DNA from: JAEZVV01 sp036652035
GTDB taxonomy: Bacteria; Pseudomonadota; Gammaproteobacteria; Burkholderiales; Burkholderiaceae_F
DNA length: 7,319 nt
Direction of reading: 5' to 3'
Assembly: GCA_036652035.1 (NCBI GenBank)
Contig: JAVVWR010000089.1
Location: 1-7,319 of the forward strand
The notes under the pieces were generated by a model. It made no database searches. It saw nothing but the letters and a program-made list of their open reading frames with translations, and was not told where the DNA came from. Both the position numbers and the translations under genes were made by a program. Within the stretch, counting starts at the first letter, position 1, and every line of letters begins with the position of its first letter. Below are positions 6,048 through 7,319 of the stretch, one piece after another.

Positions 6048-7301
6048 TTAAGGCCGCGCGAAACGCTCCAGCGTCAGACCGTCGAGATCGATCTCGGGTT
6101 GCTGGCCCGCGATGAGGTCCGACAGGACCCGCGCCGATCCCGCGGCCATGCCCCAACCGCTGCCGCCATGGCCAAGATTGAGATACAAGCCCTTGATTTT
6201 TGTGGGACCGAGCACCGGAGGCCCATCGGGCAACATGGGACGGGCACCGACCCAGAAGCGGGCGGCGCGCCATGACGAGGCATAGGGAAACCACTCTCGA
6301 GCGGAATCGAGCAGAGTGGCCAAAGCGCTCTCACGCAGAAAGAGCTGGCGCGATCCGATCTCGCCGGTTCCGGCCAGTCGCATCCGGTTGCCCATGCGCG
6401 TGATCACCACCTTGTGAGTCTCGTCGACCACCGCCATGAAAGGCGCGTGCTCATACGCCGTGATCGGCGCGGTGGCGGCGTAACCCTTGACCGGATAGAG
6501 CGGCAGCGTGATGCCGAGCGGCCGGATCAGGGTGTCGCTGGCGACGCCAGCGGCGACCACCACCGCGTCGCAGGCCATCTCGCCCCGGTCGGTGATGACG
6601 CGATCGACGCGCTCGCCATTGCGCATCAGAGCCCGCACCGACGTGTCGAAGCGAAAATCGACCCCGCTGGCGATGGCGATGTCTTTTAGCTGGTGAGCAA
6701 AAAACGCGCAGTTGCCAGTCTCGTCTTCGGGCAGGTGCAAGCCGCCGGCGAGTTTCGCGGCGGGGTGAATCGCGGCCTCGACACTGCGGCAAGCCTCGGG
6801 CGAGAGCAGGGCGAAGGGCACCCCGGCTTCGGCGAGCAGCTTGCGGGCGCCTTCGGACGCTGCCATCTCTTTCTCGGTGCGAAAGAGCTGCAACACGCCA
6901 GTCGATTGCTCGTAATCGAGCGCGTGGCGGTTGCGGATCACCGCCATTTCGTCGCGGCTGTAGAAAGCCAGCCGCTGCATGCGAGCGCGGTTGCGCTCCC
7001 AGCGCTCGCGTTTGCATTCGCCCAGCCAGCGGGTGACAAAACGCCACTGAGCCGCGTCGAGCCGCGGCCGGTAGACCAGGGGCGAGCGTGAGCCAAAGAG
7101 ATGCCGCAAGGCCCGCCCGACCATGCCGGGAGCGGCCGAGGGCGAGGTATAGGCGGGGGCGACAAAGCCGCCGTTGGCAAAGCTGGTTTCCTGCGCAACG
7201 CCCGAATGGCGTTCGATGACCGTGACCTCGAAGCCCTGGCGGCGCAGCGAGTAGGCCGTAGTGACGCCGATGATCCCGGCGCCCACGACAACGACGTGCA
7301 T
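6048..7301 (-). CDS. dadA: FAD-dependent D-amino-acid dehydrogenase (DadA family)
   Basis: This enzyme oxidatively deaminates D-amino acids (D-alanine in the classical case) to 2-oxo acids. Electrons pass through FAD to the respiratory chain at the inner face of the membrane. The 417 aa protein starts with the FAD-binding Rossmann motif GAGIIG at 7-12 and the acidic E30 ending the second strand. ETSFANGGFVAPAY at 38-51 aligns with the ETSAANAG..SPGY region of E. coli DadA. Further DadA-like stretches are LQLFRTE, LPEDETGNCAFF and PVKGYAATAPI, then ARPMLPDGPPVLG in the C-terminal part and GHGGSGWGMAAGSARVLSDLIAG at about 377-399. That last block reads GHGTLGWTMACGSG in E. coli DadA, so this copy is somewhat divergent and its preferred substrate is uncertain. 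No dadX racemase is visible. It is the first gene of a pair with nnr. The ATG at 7301 gives a natural N-terminus directly at the Rossmann strand; the promoter lies mostly outside the window. Confidence 0.9.
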   Translation of the reverse strand: MHVVVVGAGIIGVTTAYSLRRQGFEVTVIERHSGVAQETSFANGGFVAPAYTSPSAAPGMVGRALRHLFGSRSPLVYRPRLDAAQWRFVTRWLGECKRERWERNRARMQRLAFYSRDEMAVIRNRHALDYEQSTGVLQLFRTEKEMAASEGARKLLAEAGVPFALLSPEACRSVEAAIHPAAKLAGGLHLPEDETGNCAFFAHQLKDIAIASGVDFRFDTSVRALMRNGERVDRVITDRGEMACDAVVVAAGVASDTLIRPLGITLPLYPVKGYAATAPITAYEHAPFMAVVDETHKVVITRMGNRMRLAGTGEIGSRQLFLRESALATLLDSAREWFPYASSWRAARFWVGARPMLPDGPPVLGPTKIKGLYLNLGHGGSGWGMAAGSARVLSDLIAGQQPEIDLDGLTLERFARP

Positions 7302-7306
7302 GTCTT

Positions 7307-7318
7307 GTTCTTTAGAAC
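7307..7318. repeat. Small inverted repeat upstream of dadA
   Basis: GTTCT (7307-7311) and AGAAC (7314-7318) are a perfect 5-base inverted repeat separated by TT, starting 5 bases upstream of the dadA ATG. It could be part of an operator or simply chance; the upstream region is cut off by the window end. On the dadA strand it reads CTAAAGAAC, and the AAAGAA may be the weak ribosome site. Confidence 0.3.
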
Positions 7319-7319
7319 G

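Noticed and set aside
6039..6059. GCGCG/CGCGC pairing around the nnr start as a regulatory hairpin
   Set aside because: It has only five GC pairs with an 11-base loop in GC-rich DNA, so it is easily due to chance.
4602..6275. A 557-codon open frame on the plus strand across nnr and the end of dadA
   Set aside because: It is antisense to nnr, which has every family motif. The translation is rich in A, G, R, Q and H, with no recognisable domain and no ribosome site.
1..7319. Mobile elements, CRISPR arrays, toxin-antitoxin or defence genes
   Set aside because: No transposase, integrase, regularly spaced repeats, small paired ORFs or composition break was seen. All sizeable ORFs are either recognised housekeeping genes or antisense shadows.

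Overview
The window is compact, high-GC bacterial chromosome that looks like ordinary housekeeping DNA from a proteobacterium, most likely a betaproteobacterium. The evidence is the family set (PpiD, TesA, YbbA, SelU/MnmH, Nnr, DadA), the style of the PpiD N-terminus, the strong preference for G or C at third codon positions, and the order tRNA-Asp then ppiD. In many betaproteobacteria that order continues a lon-hupB-tRNA-ppiD cluster. Nothing here resembles a mobile element, prophage, CRISPR array or defence island, and I do not see a clear undescribed system. The points that deserve a second look are structural.

Layout. Positions 1-48 are the 3' part of a tRNA-Asp(GTC), followed by a clean intrinsic terminator. 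ppiD runs rightward from 130 to a stop at 2151-2153 and is interrupted by a run of exactly 100 N (2030-2129). The 16 bases on each side of the N run are identical and in a compatible frame. The gap is therefore probably a scaffolding artefact over two overlapping contig ends, and the true protein would be an intact 635 aa PpiD. Converging on ppiD, with 3 bases between the two stop codons, is a leftward pair: tesA (3848-3222), then selU (3218-2157). tesA is divergent from ybbA, an ABC-transporter ATPase gene (3872-4576), across only 14-23 bases. ybbA converges, 10 bases apart, on a second leftward pair: dadA (7301-6048), then nnr (6038-4587).

Roles. PpiD is an inner-membrane anchored periplasmic chaperone for proteins leaving the Sec translocon. 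TesA is a periplasmic GDSL esterase/thioesterase/lysophospholipase. SelU replaces sulfur with selenium (through a geranylated intermediate) at the wobble uridine of certain tRNAs. YbbA is an ATPase normally paired with a large permease, which is absent here. Nnr repairs damaged NAD(P)H hydrates. DadA deaminates D-amino acids and passes electrons to the respiratory chain. The tesA-selU and dadA-nnr pairs are spaced like operons, but there is no obvious single pathway tying the window together.

Intergenic space is minimal: 49-129, 2154-2156, 3219-3221, 3849-3871, 4577-4586, 6039-6047 and 7302-7319. No gene-free stretch exceeds 100 bases.
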